Notes: generated by a model not told the origin, from the letters alone. A stretch of DNA of 64,000 nucleotides from Polaribacter sp. Hel1_85 (GCF_000766795.1 NZ_JPDS01000001.1:687001-751000), one strand, 5' to 3'; shown: positions 35,478 through 43,822, counted from the stretch's first letter. Numbers and translations are program-made.

Positions 35478-37550
35478 TTATGAATTCAACAATGATGGAG
35501 TATTAAGTATTAACTCTATTTTCTTTATAATTACAGTAATTTGATTCATTTGTAATTCTATATTTCTAAAGTACATACTAATATCTCTATTTACCCAACT
35601 TTCAGAAATAACTCTTGCTCCTAAACTAATTCTTAAAACTGCACTTTGATTATCATCTCCATATTTTACATTAACTGCTTGACCTATATGACATTTTTGA
35701 GCTGCAAGTCTAATTGTTTCTAAAGAAGAACCTTTAAATTGCTCTGATAAATCAGAATTCAACAATACATATAGTTTTTTTACTTTATCTACAGGTAATG
35801 CTTCACTATTTTTAAGAATGAAAAAAGGAAAAATTGTACGAATATTTTTAATTCTAAATTCTTCGTTATTATAAGTACTAGCATTTATTTCATTCCCATA
35901 AATTGGTTCTAAAAAAGTAGCATCTTTTATAGAGTCTTCCACAAAATTGCAAAACATTTCTATTCCCATATTTCTATAAAGAACTGGGGTTTTAAAATAC
36001 CTATCCATCTCAACAATGGCAGCTTTCCAACGCATATAAGAACCATAATTAAAACCTTCTGATAGTTCTTTTGAGCAAAACCAAGAAGTTGGCCAATCTG
36101 AATGATTAAAATATTCTGTTAATCCTTCTGGCAACTTATTCTTAGAAGAATCTATTAATTTACTTACACTTTCAGGAAAAATCAAAGCACCAGAATATGG
36201 AGGCCCTGTAAAATACTTACTTCCAGTAATACTCATAATGTATCCTTTTTCAAGATATTTTCTAATATCAGCTGGATCTAACCTTAGTTGAGCTGCATCT
36301 ATAATTACTTGCATTGATAAATTTTCGAGTACTTCTAATTTCTGCATCATTTCTTCACTAGGAGATTGATATCCTAATTTGGAGTGATCCATTACATGTA
36401 ATACAACTTGTCTTCCTAATTTGTTAGTTTCTGAAATAGCCCTAAAAACTTCTTCATCTAATTGTGAAGTTGATTTTAATTGACCTTTTTCATCTCTAAA
36501 AGGAATTTTAATCAATTCTACATCTCTAAAACCTTTAATTCTTTCGCCTTTACTAATTGGAAAATTAAGAGCTGTTGTGTTTTCAAAATGACATCCTTTT
36601 AAAGCTGCAGGTACTCCACTACCCGTTTCATCTGAAGCTACTAAAACATGAGTAATTTCTTTTTTTGTAACAATTTGAGTAATTGCTGCAATTTGAAGAG
36701 AAGAATCTGTACCTGAAGGTGAAAAAATGATTTCACATTCATTTTTTAACTTAAATAATGTTTTAAGATTATTCTTTAATGATTCAGCAAAATCTATTGT
36801 AGTATCAATAAATCCATTTTTTAAGCTATTCTTAATTAATATACTTCTTACTTTATCTGCTTTATCAAAAGCAAAATTAGAAACACTTGTTGCTGTAGAA
36901 GAAGCAAATGTAAACGCCTCTGGCCTAGGAAAAGGTCTACAACCATATTTATTTAACAAATCAATTTCATCAATATTTAATCTAAGATCACCTCCATCCA
37001 TTAATAGATATTCAGTAGGCTTTGCAAGATTTTCTAAAATAGGTTTCCAAGATTCTTTAAAATTTTTGTTCTCTTTTTTTAAACCATGAAAATTTTCTAA
37101 TTCTTTATATTTATCTAAATCTGCAGTATTTACTTCTTCTTCTTTTTTAATTTTATCAATTAAATAATAATGAACATTTTGTAATTTTTCTTTATCTTCT
37201 TTCGGTAATAATTTATAAAAAATTCGAGTAACTTTTAATGCAGCTAAATCGCATAAAACAGTATTTTCTTTATTATTTAAAGCTTTATACCAAAGTTGCC
37301 ACTCTATACCATATCTTAAATAAACTAAAGCTAAAACAGGATTTTTTAAATATAAAGAACCAATTATAATCGATTTATTTGGTACAATTTTAAATACATC
37401 TGGCTGACTATTAGATGTAATTATATTGATATTATTTATTTTAGGTACTGTGTTAAATCTTTTTAAAACATGAACCAAGTAATTCACATTTTCTTTTTCA
37501 AATAAAGGTGTTCTTTTGTATTGGTTTTCTAGGGATATGTTATTTGTCAT
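35478..37550 (-). CDS. Large PLP-dependent fold I enzyme, unrecognised family
   Basis: 690 residues. The central region (about 215-560) has the marks of an aminotransferase class V-like enzyme: RPEAFTFASSTATS, IIFSPSGTDSSLQIAAI (phosphate cup), VASDETGSGVPAAL, VIIDAAQLRLD (cofactor Asp) and the Schiff-base Lys in SITGSKYFTGPPYSGA. The first 200 residues match nothing I know and appear helical. The last 130 include a region like the small domain. The substrate is unknown. It follows a DUF134 regulator on the same strand; a palindrome CGTTCATCAGAACG (37569-37582) lies between them. Confidence 0.75.
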   Translation of the reverse strand: MTNNISLENQYKRTPLFEKENVNYLVHVLKRFNTVPKINNINIITSNSQPDVFKIVPNKSIIIGSLYLKNPVLALVYLRYGIEWQLWYKALNNKENTVLCDLAALKVTRIFYKLLPKEDKEKLQNVHYYLIDKIKKEEEVNTADLDKYKELENFHGLKKENKNFKESWKPILENLAKPTEYLLMDGGDLRLNIDEIDLLNKYGCRPFPRPEAFTFASSTATSVSNFAFDKADKVRSILIKNSLKNGFIDTTIDFAESLKNNLKTLFKLKNECEIIFSPSGTDSSLQIAAITQIVTKKEITHVLVASDETGSGVPAALKGCHFENTTALNFPISKGERIKGFRDVELIKIPFRDEKGQLKSTSQLDEEVFRAISETNKLGRQVVLHVMDHSKLGYQSPSEEMMQKLEVLENLSMQVIIDAAQLRLDPADIRKYLEKGYIMSITGSKYFTGPPYSGALIFPESVSKLIDSSKNKLPEGLTEYFNHSDWPTSWFCSKELSEGFNYGSYMRWKAAIVEMDRYFKTPVLYRNMGIEMFCNFVEDSIKDATFLEPIYGNEINASTYNNEEFRIKNIRTIFPFFILKNSEALPVDKVKKLYVLLNSDLSEQFKGSSLETIRLAAQKCHIGQAVNVKYGDDNQSAVLRISLGARVISESWVNRDISMYFRNIELQMNQITVIIKKIELILNTPSLLNS

Positions 37551-37568
37551 AAGTACTTTAAATTAAAA

Positions 37569-37598
37569 CGTTCATCAGAACGAGGGTCTCAAATGAGA
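37569..37598 (-). promoter_or_regulatory. Palindromes upstream of the PLP enzyme
   Basis: CGTTC-ATCA-GAACG (37569-37582) and TCTCA-AA-TGAGA (37587-37598) lie 19-48 bp upstream of the start at 37550. They could be operator sites or part of a leader hairpin. Confidence 0.4.
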
Positions 37599-37640
37599 AT
37601 TTTTTAACTGATTTCTAACCAATATAGGTTTCTTATTTTT

Positions 37641-38045
37641 TTATTTTAATATTTCTAATTCATCCATGTTATAAGCAGGACATTCTCCACAAACTTTAGG
37701 ATCTTGTTTACCATCAATTAACTTGAAACATGTGTTGCATTTGTACCAATCTTTATCAAATTCGAAGTCTCCTCCTTTAATCAATATTGCTTTTCCTTCT
37801 ACAAAAGATTGTCCAATTTTTTTTAAGGCACTGTTGTAAATTCTGGTCAATGTTGGTCTTGAAACTTCCATCTTTTCAGCTGCTTCAATTTGAGACAGAC
37901 TATCATAAATAACCAACTTAATAGACTCATACTCTTCATACTGCAAATTAATATGCTCTTTTTTATCTATCTTAATACCAAAAGGCTCAAAACCAAGCAT
38001 TTTTGGTGGATTATTTATTTTTCTTTTCTTTTTAGGGCGTGGCAT
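37641..38045 (-). CDS. DUF134 family HTH protein
   Basis: 134 residues. The basic start MPRPKKKRKI, the middle helix-turn-helix LSQIEAAEKMEVSRPTLTRIY (sigma-70 region 4 type) and a C-terminal four-Cys site (CNTCF then CGECPAY) match the UPF0251/DUF134 family of probable DNA-binding regulators. The Cys residues could bind zinc or an Fe-S cluster. It is placed 90 bp upstream of the PLP enzyme and is its likely regulator; its own start is 33 bp from a 22-bp perfect inverted repeat. Confidence 0.85.
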   Translation of the reverse strand: MPRPKKKRKINNPPKMLGFEPFGIKIDKKEHINLQYEEYESIKLVIYDSLSQIEAAEKMEVSRPTLTRIYNSALKKIGQSFVEGKAILIKGGDFEFDKDWYKCNTCFKLIDGKQDPKVCGECPAYNMDELEILK

Positions 38046-38077
38046 TTGTCTATTTTATGAATAGTTCTATAATATCT

Positions 38078-38142
38078 ATAAAAAATAGAATTATTATTAA
38101 CGTTAAGAATAATTAAGCGGTAATAATAATTCTATTTTTTAT
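38078..38142. repeat. 22-bp perfect inverted repeat upstream of DUF134 gene
   Basis: Arms 38078-38099 and 38121-38142 are exact reverse complements (one begins ATAAAAAATAGAATTATTAT), separated by 21 nt that contain a smaller TTAAG/CTTAA-like pairing. Possible operator, cruciform, or a small MITE-like element of 65 bp. Confidence 0.75.
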
Positions 38143-38236
38143 AACTAAAATCTTGTACAAAGATAATGAACTTGCGTTCATAATTTAAAAAAAGAACTAC
38201 TTTTAAGAAAAAATTAAGACAATTATTATTTATAAA

Positions 38237-38265
38237 AAACAGGTGTTTTTACTGTTGACTTTTTC
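38237..38265 (+). repeat. AAACA-GG-TTTT-ACT-TGATTTTT repeat, copy 2
   Basis: AAACAGGTGTTTTTACTGTT then GACTTTTTC, similar to 13331-13358 and 47997-48029, and in the same position relative to an attC-like site as copy 1. Confidence 0.55.
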
Positions 38266-38283
38266 TTACAAAAATCCTAACTT

Positions 38284-38361
38284 AGCTAACGCCGATTATA
38301 AGTCACTTGTACTGAACTTGATTCAGTATTAAAACGACATCATAATCGTCTTAAGTTAGCC
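38284..38361 (+). repeat. attC-like recombination site 2a (left end of sheath cassette)
   Basis: R'' AGCTAAC (38284-38290), arm CGATTAT (38293-38299), arm ATAATCG (38342-38348), spacer TCTTAA, R' GTTAGCC (38355-38361). It is nearly the same site as site A at 13379, with 23 extra bases in the loop. R' is the exact reverse complement of GGCTAAC at 39945-39951, and R'' of GTTAGCT at 39991-39997. Confidence 0.7.
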
Positions 38362-38389
38362 AAAATATAAATAGATAAACTAAATATGG

Positions 38390-39934
38390 ATGAATTCAGA
38401 AAAGATTAAAACACCTGGTATTTACATCAATGAGGTAAGTGCTTTTGGTAATGCTATAGTGCCAGTTGCGACAGCTGTTCCTGCTTTTATAGGCTATACG
38501 CCTCAAGCATCTTATGAAGGAAAGTCTTATGTAAATGTTCCTCAGAAGATTACCTCTTTAGACCAATTTCAAGCAATTTATTGTTATCCAGATAAGGATA
38601 AACAATACAACCCAGAATATTATTTGATAAAACAAAAAAGCTTACCAGAACAAGGAGATTATATGCAAGTTAGAGCAGACTATTATTCAATAGTTCCAGA
38701 CCCCAACACCATTTATTATTTATATAATAGTATTAAACTGTTCTATGAAAACGGTGGTGGAGATGCATATATCGTTTCTGTAGGCTCGTACGGAGCACCG
38801 TCGGGAAAACCAATGAAGCCTGGAAGCCAAATCATTAATCCAAATGTGCAATTAGGTGATTTAAAAAAAGGATTGGCTTTATTAAAAAATGAAGAGGAAC
38901 CAACCATGTACATCTGCCCTGAAGCTACTTTACTTCCAGTAGCGGCAAACGGCACTTTAATGGGAGAAATGTTATTACAAAATGCTGAAATGGGAACAGC
39001 AATAAGTATTTTCGACATTATTGGAGGACGTAATCCCGATCCAATTATGTATACAAACGATATTGAAACTTTCAGAAATAACACAGGTACTAATGGACTG
39101 AATTTTGGAACAGCTTACTATCCATTTATTGGTACTACCATTATGCAGAATACAGATATTGATTACACTAACTTATTTGGTGGAGATACTAAGCAGTTAG
39201 AAGCCCTGTTAAGCCCTGCAGATGCACCAAATCCTAATGTTTCTAAAATATTAGAGAATTTAGATGCGTTAACAGTTAGTCAAAATCAAGCCGCTCTAAT
39301 CAATTCAAGTAAAGTTTATGCCTTAATGATTAAGCATATTCTTTCCGATGCCAATATGTTACCACCAAGTGCAGGAATAGCAGGAGTAATCACTGTAAAA
39401 GATAATGAAGTAGGTCCTTGGCAAGCACCTGCGAATACTTCTATTTTAGGTGCAGCAAGTTTACCAATTAGGTTATCGGATAGTCAACAAGAAAACCTAA
39501 ACGTAGATGCTGTTTCCGGTAAATCAATTAATGCCATTCGTTTTTTTAACGGATTAGGAATATTAATTTGGGGAGCTAGGACCTTAGATGGTAATAGTTT
39601 AGACTGGAGATATCTTCCTGTAAGACGTACCGTGACATTCTTAGAGCAATCGTGTAAACTAGCGACTCATGCTTACGTTTTTGAACCTAACGACGCTAAT
39701 ACTTGGAAAGGAGTTATTGCTATGATATCTAGTTTTTTGACAGGTATTTGGAAGGAAGGTGGATTACAAGGGGCAAGTGCAGCAGATGCTTTCTCTATTC
39801 AATGTGGGTTAGGTTCAACTATGACTCCAGAAGATATTTTAGAAGGATTTATGAAAGTAACCGTGAAAGTCGCAGTTGTTCACCCAGCAGAATTTATTGT
39901 ATTAACATTTGAGCAACAAATGGCAAAATCTTAA
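38390..39934 (+). CDS. Contractile tail sheath protein (phage tail / injection-system type)
   Basis: 514 residues. The N-terminus KTPGIYINEVSAFGNAIVPV is the characteristic sheath start; VPAFIGYT, LFYENGGGDAYIVSVG, RFFNGLGILIWGARTL, WRYLPVRRTVTFLEQS and the end VVHPAEFIVLTFEQQM all fit tail-sheath proteins of contractile injection systems (PVC/MAC/T6SS-iv) and phages. Such proteins polymerise around a tube and contract. No tube, baseplate, spike or ATPase gene lies nearby, so it is either orphaned or serves a locus elsewhere. It sits alone inside a cassette with attC-like ends and has higher GC than its neighbours. Confidence 0.9.
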   Translation: MNSEKIKTPGIYINEVSAFGNAIVPVATAVPAFIGYTPQASYEGKSYVNVPQKITSLDQFQAIYCYPDKDKQYNPEYYLIKQKSLPEQGDYMQVRADYYSIVPDPNTIYYLYNSIKLFYENGGGDAYIVSVGSYGAPSGKPMKPGSQIINPNVQLGDLKKGLALLKNEEEPTMYICPEATLLPVAANGTLMGEMLLQNAEMGTAISIFDIIGGRNPDPIMYTNDIETFRNNTGTNGLNFGTAYYPFIGTTIMQNTDIDYTNLFGGDTKQLEALLSPADAPNPNVSKILENLDALTVSQNQAALINSSKVYALMIKHILSDANMLPPSAGIAGVITVKDNEVGPWQAPANTSILGAASLPIRLSDSQQENLNVDAVSGKSINAIRFFNGLGILIWGARTLDGNSLDWRYLPVRRTVTFLEQSCKLATHAYVFEPNDANTWKGVIAMISSFLTGIWKEGGLQGASAADAFSIQCGLGSTMTPEDILEGFMKVTVKVAVVHPAEFIVLTFEQQMAKS

Positions 39935-39944
39935 AAAATACTTT

Positions 39945-39997
39945 GGCTAACACCAAATAAACCATATTGAAACAATGGTTTATTCAAAACGTTAGCT
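39945..39997 (+). repeat. attC-like recombination site 2b (right end of sheath cassette)
   Basis: R'' GGCTAAC (39945-39951), short spacer, arm AATAAACCAT (39956-39965), loop, arm ATGGTTTATT (39975-39984), 6-nt spacer CAAAAC, R' GTTAGCT (39991-39997). At 53 bp it has the size of the shortest attC sites. As in sites A, C and 2a, the spacer next to R' is longer (6 nt) than the one next to R'' (2-4 nt), the asymmetry that lets an integrase choose the strand. Confidence 0.7.
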
Positions 39998-40070
39998 AAT
40001 CACAAAAAAAACTCCAGTTACTGAAATAAATACAGTATAAAGGAGGCTTTTTTGATATCAAAAATATGTA

Positions 40071-40160
40071 TTTTATTTATTCAAATACATTTTACGTCTA
40101 GAATATAAATCGTAAAAATCATCGTCTTTTAAACTATCTATAAATAAGATACTTTCTTCA
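40071..40160 (-). pseudogene. Duplicate of the carB 3' end
   Basis: 90 bp matching 40917-41006 with three substitutions (87 of 90 identical), including the carB stop codon. On the minus strand the frame continues upstream into unrelated sequence that reads NATVIYKIYSIEESI, reminiscent of the end of a ParE/RelE toxin, back to a TGA near 40215. So this is a carB tail joined to what may be an older toxin remnant. It points to an insertion or recombination event at carB. Confidence 0.82.
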
Positions 40161-40240
40161 ATCGAATAAATCTTATAAATTACGGTAGCATTATAAAACT
40201 GTAAAGCTCAAATTGAGATCAAAATTTGTAAAATTTACTT

Positions 40241-40264
40241 TTTTGGTGTAGATTAGCACCAAAA
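40241..40264 (+). promoter_or_regulatory. Operator palindrome of the toxin-antitoxin operon
   Basis: TTTTGGTG (40241-40248) and CACCAAAA (40257-40264), an exact inverted repeat with an 8-nt spacer, 9 bp before the antitoxin ATG. Typical for autoregulation by a ribbon-helix-helix antitoxin. Confidence 0.65.
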
Positions 40265-40273
40265 TAATACATT

Positions 40274-40507
40274 ATGGCAAGACAGAGTATTTCATTTACG
40301 CAACCAAATGATGAATGGTTGAAAGATCAAGTTGACAGAAAAGAATATACTACTAAAAGTGAGCTTGTAAATGATTTAATTAGACAAGCAAGAAAACAGC
40401 AAAGACAAATTGACTGGATTAGTGCTAAATTAGAAAAAGCAGAAAATAGCGGATTTACGAATTTAAGTAAAGAACAAATATTAGCAGAATCTAAGTCGTT
40501 AATTTAA
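40274..40507 (+). CDS. ParD-like antitoxin (ribbon-helix-helix)
   Basis: 77 residues. N-terminal ribbon-helix-helix domain (ARQSISFTQPNDEWLKDQV, then TKSELVNDLIRQAR), a linker and a C-terminal toxin-binding helix (WISAKLEKAENSGFTNLSKEQILAE). This is the ParD/CopG group. It neutralises the toxin encoded next and binds the palindrome at 40241. Stop and toxin start overlap by one base (TAATG). Confidence 0.88.
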   Translation: MARQSISFTQPNDEWLKDQVDRKEYTTKSELVNDLIRQARKQQRQIDWISAKLEKAENSGFTNLSKEQILAESKSLI

Positions 40508-40794
40508 TGGCTACTTATAAACTAAGTAATTTAGCAAAAGAAAACTTAATAAGAATTCATAAATACGGAATTGAAAATTTCGGAATGATTCAAGCTGATA
40601 AATACTTCGATTCTTTTTTTAAGAACTTTGATATTATCGCTGAAAACCCATTTTATTTTGAATCGGTAGATTACATAAAACATGGATATAGACGCTGTGT
40701 TTCTGGTTCTGATAGTATCTACTTTAAAGTAAATAACAATATTGTAGAAATTATGGCGATAATTGGAAAACAAGATTTAAAAAATATTCTCTGA
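40507..40794 (+). CDS. ParE/RelE-family toxin
   Basis: 95 residues. It starts MATYKLSNLAKENLIRIHKY and has FGMIQADKYFDSFFKNFDIIAENP, GYRRCVSGSDSIYFKVNNN and the end IMAIIGKQDLKNIL, the ParE pattern. ParE toxins poison gyrase, while RelE relatives cut mRNA on the ribosome; pairing with a ParD antitoxin favours the former. The module lies between two copies of the carB 3' end. Confidence 0.88.
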   Translation: MATYKLSNLAKENLIRIHKYGIENFGMIQADKYFDSFFKNFDIIAENPFYFESVDYIKHGYRRCVSGSDSIYFKVNNNIVEIMAIIGKQDLKNIL

Positions 40795-40863
40795 TTTCTA
40801 AAATTACAGTTACCTACAAAAAACTTCACAACAAGCCATAAACGAGACATTAGTATATTTCAC

Positions 40864-40897
40864 AAAAAAAAGCATCCAAAATTGAATGCTTTTTTTA
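40864..40897. terminator. Terminator after carB
   Basis: AAAAAAAGCAT pairs with ATGCTTTTTTT around CCAAAATTGA, next to the minus-strand carB stop; also usable by the toxin gene from the other side. Confidence 0.78.
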
Positions 40898-40918
40898 ATA
40901 TATCAAAAATGATACTTT

Positions 40919-43774
40919 TTATTTATTCAAATACATTTTACGTCTAGAGTATAAATCGTAAAAATCATCATCTTTTAAACTATCTATAAATAAGATACTT
41001 TCTCCAGTAGATTTCATTTCTGGTCCTAATTTTTTATCAACATTAGGAAACTTGTTAAAAGAAAAAACAGGTTGTTTAATTGCAAAACCTTCTAACTGAG
41101 GGTTAAAATTAAAGTCTGTTACTTTATTATGACCTAACATTACTTTAGTTGCATAATTTACATATGGCTCTTTGTATGCTTTTGCAATAAAAGGTACAGT
41201 TCTAGAAGCTCTTGGGTTTGCTTCAATAATATAAACAATATCATCTTTAATTGCAAACTGAATATTTATCAATCCAACAGTTTTTAATTCTGTTGCAATT
41301 GTACTTGTGTGATCTTTAATCTGTTGCATTACAAATTCACCTAAATTAAAGGCTGGTAAAGTTGCGTTAGAATCTCCAGAGTGGATTCCACAAGGCTCAA
41401 TATGTTCCATAATACCTATAATGTACACGTTACCATCAGCATCACAAATTGCATCAGCTTCTGCTTCAATTGCACCATCTAAGTAATGATCTAACAATAA
41501 TTTATTACCAGGCATTCTACCTAATAAATCAACTACATGTTTTACCAATTCTTCTTTATTGATGACAATTTTCATTCCTTGTCCGCCTAAAACGTAAGAA
41601 GGTCTTACCAAAATTGGGAAATCTAATTGATCTGCTAAATCTAACGCTTCATCAGCTGTTTCTGCAATACCATATTCTGGAAAAGGAATTTTATTCTCTT
41701 TTAACATCGCTGAAAATCTTCCTCTATCTTCTGCTATATCTAACGCTTCAAAAGAAGTACCGATTATTTTAATTCCGTATTTTGTTAACTTCTCTGCTAA
41801 CTTTAAAGCTGTTTGTCCTCCTAATTGTACAATAACTCCTTCTGGTTTTTCATGACGAATAATGTCATAAATATGTTCCCAAAAAACAGGCTCGAAATAT
41901 AATTTATCTGCGGTATCAAAATCTGTGGAAACCGTTTCTGGGTTACAGTTTATCATAATTGTTTCGTAACCACATTCTGCCGCTGCTAAAACTCCATGTA
42001 CACAACAGTAATCAAACTCAATTCCTTGACCAATTCTGTTTGGTCCAGAACCTAAAACAATAATTTTCTTTTTATCAGTTACAATACTTTCGTTTGCAAT
42101 GGTAATTTGTCCATCTGAAGTTTCAATTTCGTTTTCGAATGTTGAATAATAATAAGGAGTTTTTGCCTTAAATTCTGCAGCACAAGTATCAACTAATTTA
42201 AAAACACGTTGTACTTTTAATTCTTCTCTTTTTGTATATACTTGACTTTCTAAACAATCTAGCATGTGTGCTATTTGTCTATCTCCATATCCTTTTTGCT
42301 TTGCCTCTAACAACAAATCTCTTTGAATAGTATCTATAGTATATGTAGAAATTTCTTTCTGCAATTGAAACAACTCTTCATATTGCTTTAAATACCACAT
42401 GTCAATTTTTGTGATATCATGAATCTGGCTTAATGGAATTCCGATAGCAATAGCATCGTAAATAGCAAAAACACGGTCCCAACTTGCATTGGTTAATTTA
42501 TCTATAATTTGGTTGTAATTTGTGTAGCCTTTTCCATCTGCACCTAAACCATTTCTTTTTATCTCTAAAGATTGTGTTGCTTTATGTAATGCTTCTTGAA
42601 AAGAACGTCCAATTCCCATTACTTCTCCAACAGATTTCATTTGTAAACCTAAAGTTCTGTCTGAACCTTCAAATTTATCAAAATTCCAACGTGGTATTTT
42701 TACGATTACATAATCTAACGTTGGCTCAAATAAAGCTGAAGTTGATTTTGTAATTCCGTTTTCTAATTCGTCTAAAGAATACCCAATAGCTAATTTTGTA
42801 GCTACTTTTGCAATAGGATATCCTGTTGCTTTAGAAGCTAAAGCTGATGAACGAGAAACACGTGGATTAATTTCGATAGCAATAATATCTTCATTTTCGT
42901 CTGGCGAAACTGCAAACTGTACGTTACAACCTCCTTCAAAATCTCCAATAGAACGCATCATGTGAATTGCCATGTCACGCATTTTCTGAAAAGTAGTGTC
43001 AGAAAGTGTCATTGCTGGGGCAACTGTAATAGAATCTCCAGTATGAATTCCCATAGGATCCATATTTTCGATAGAACAGATAATTACAACATTGTCGTTC
43101 TTATCTCTCAATAATTCTAATTCGTATTCTTTCCATCCCATCATTGCTTTATCAATCATCACCTCATGAATTGGTGATGCTTCTAAACCTCGACTTAATA
43201 ATTCGTCAAAATCTTTTGGATCATAAACAATTGAAGCTCCTGCTCCACCTAATGTATATGAAGAACGAATTACTAATGGAAAACCAAATTCTTGCGCAAT
43301 TTCTTTCCCTTTTAAGAAAGATGTTGCTGTAGCTTGAGGCGCCATTGGCACATCAATCTTTATCATTAATTCTCTAAATTGTTCTCTATCTTCAGTAATA
43401 TTAATAGCATTGATGTCTACACCAATTAATTTTACATTAAAATCTTCCCAAATTCCTTTATCATCTGCTTCAATACATAAATTTAAAGCAGTTTGTCCAC
43501 CCATTGTTGGTAAAACAGCATCAATTTGTGGGTGCTCTTTTAAAATTTGAATAATTGATTTTGTTGTTAAAGGCAGCAAGTAAATATGATCAGCCATAGA
43601 AGGGTCTGTCATAATAGTTGCAGGATTCGAGTTAATTAAAATAGTTTCGATTCCATCTTCCCTTAAAGAACGTAATGATTGTGAACCAGAATAATCAAAT
43701 TCACAAGCTTGTCCAATAACAATAGGTCCAGATCCGATAATTAAAACTGATTTGAGGTCTTTTCTTTTTGGCAT
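40919..43774 (-). CDS. carB: Carbamoyl-phosphate synthase large subunit
   Basis: 951 residues. Makes carbamoyl phosphate from bicarbonate, ammonia (passed from CarA) and two ATP, for pyrimidines and arginine. Two ATP-grasp halves start at MPKRKDLKSVLIIGSGPIVIGQ and near residue 566 at KKIIVLGSGPNRIGQG. It is about 120 residues shorter than E. coli CarB because the C-terminal allosteric MGS domain is missing; this is common in Bacteroidota. No carA is adjacent. The last 28 codons are duplicated at 40071. A CAA-repeat leader precedes the start. Confidence 0.96.
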   Translation of the reverse strand: MPKRKDLKSVLIIGSGPIVIGQACEFDYSGSQSLRSLREDGIETILINSNPATIMTDPSMADHIYLLPLTTKSIIQILKEHPQIDAVLPTMGGQTALNLCIEADDKGIWEDFNVKLIGVDINAINITEDREQFRELMIKIDVPMAPQATATSFLKGKEIAQEFGFPLVIRSSYTLGGAGASIVYDPKDFDELLSRGLEASPIHEVMIDKAMMGWKEYELELLRDKNDNVVIICSIENMDPMGIHTGDSITVAPAMTLSDTTFQKMRDMAIHMMRSIGDFEGGCNVQFAVSPDENEDIIAIEINPRVSRSSALASKATGYPIAKVATKLAIGYSLDELENGITKSTSALFEPTLDYVIVKIPRWNFDKFEGSDRTLGLQMKSVGEVMGIGRSFQEALHKATQSLEIKRNGLGADGKGYTNYNQIIDKLTNASWDRVFAIYDAIAIGIPLSQIHDITKIDMWYLKQYEELFQLQKEISTYTIDTIQRDLLLEAKQKGYGDRQIAHMLDCLESQVYTKREELKVQRVFKLVDTCAAEFKAKTPYYYSTFENEIETSDGQITIANESIVTDKKKIIVLGSGPNRIGQGIEFDYCCVHGVLAAAECGYETIMINCNPETVSTDFDTADKLYFEPVFWEHIYDIIRHEKPEGVIVQLGGQTALKLAEKLTKYGIKIIGTSFEALDIAEDRGRFSAMLKENKIPFPEYGIAETADEALDLADQLDFPILVRPSYVLGGQGMKIVINKEELVKHVVDLLGRMPGNKLLLDHYLDGAIEAEADAICDADGNVYIIGIMEHIEPCGIHSGDSNATLPAFNLGEFVMQQIKDHTSTIATELKTVGLINIQFAIKDDIVYIIEANPRASRTVPFIAKAYKEPYVNYATKVMLGHNKVTDFNFNPQLEGFAIKQPVFSFNKFPNVDKKLGPEMKSTGESILFIDSLKDDDFYDLYSRRKMYLNK

Positions 43775-43775
43775 T

Positions 43776-43822
43776 GTGTTGTTGTTGTAATATTGTTGTT
43801 GTTGTTGTAATGTTGTTGTTGC
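43776..43822 (-). repeat. CAA-rich unstructured 5' leader of carB
   Basis: On the minus strand the 47 bases before the ATG are nearly pure CAA repeats in three blocks broken by ATT and TATT. A possible -7 box TATTTTTG lies at 43824-43831 on the same strand, so most of the leader is this repeat. Guanine-free CAA leaders stay unpaired and may favour initiation without a Shine-Dalgarno site. Confidence 0.7.

Larger units (their letters stand above)
38046..38389. other. Intergenic region before the sheath gene
   Basis: A 344-bp gene-free stretch holding the 22-bp inverted repeat (38078-38142), the AAACAGG...TTTTT repeat (38237-38265) and attC-like site 2a (38284-38361). Nothing else was seen. 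Confidence 0.6.
39935..40273. other. Intergenic region after the sheath gene
   Basis: Holds attC-like site 2b, a terminator-like hairpin at about 40003-40052 (ACTCC with GGAGG, inner TACTG with CAGTA, then a T run), a copy of the carB 3' end (40071-40160) and the toxin-antitoxin operator (40241-40264). Confidence 0.65.

Noticed and set aside
38390..39934. A prophage or full contractile injection locus
   Set aside because: Only the sheath gene is present; no tube, baseplate, portal, terminase or ATPase gene lies within the window.
40919..43774. CarB truncated by mutation at the C-terminus
   Set aside because: About 950 residues without the allosteric domain is usual for CarB in Bacteroidota, and the stop lies at the normal place.
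43776..43822. CRISPR-like array because of the regular short repeats
   Set aside because: It is a trinucleotide microsatellite without spacers; no repeat-spacer array or cas gene was seen anywhere in the window.
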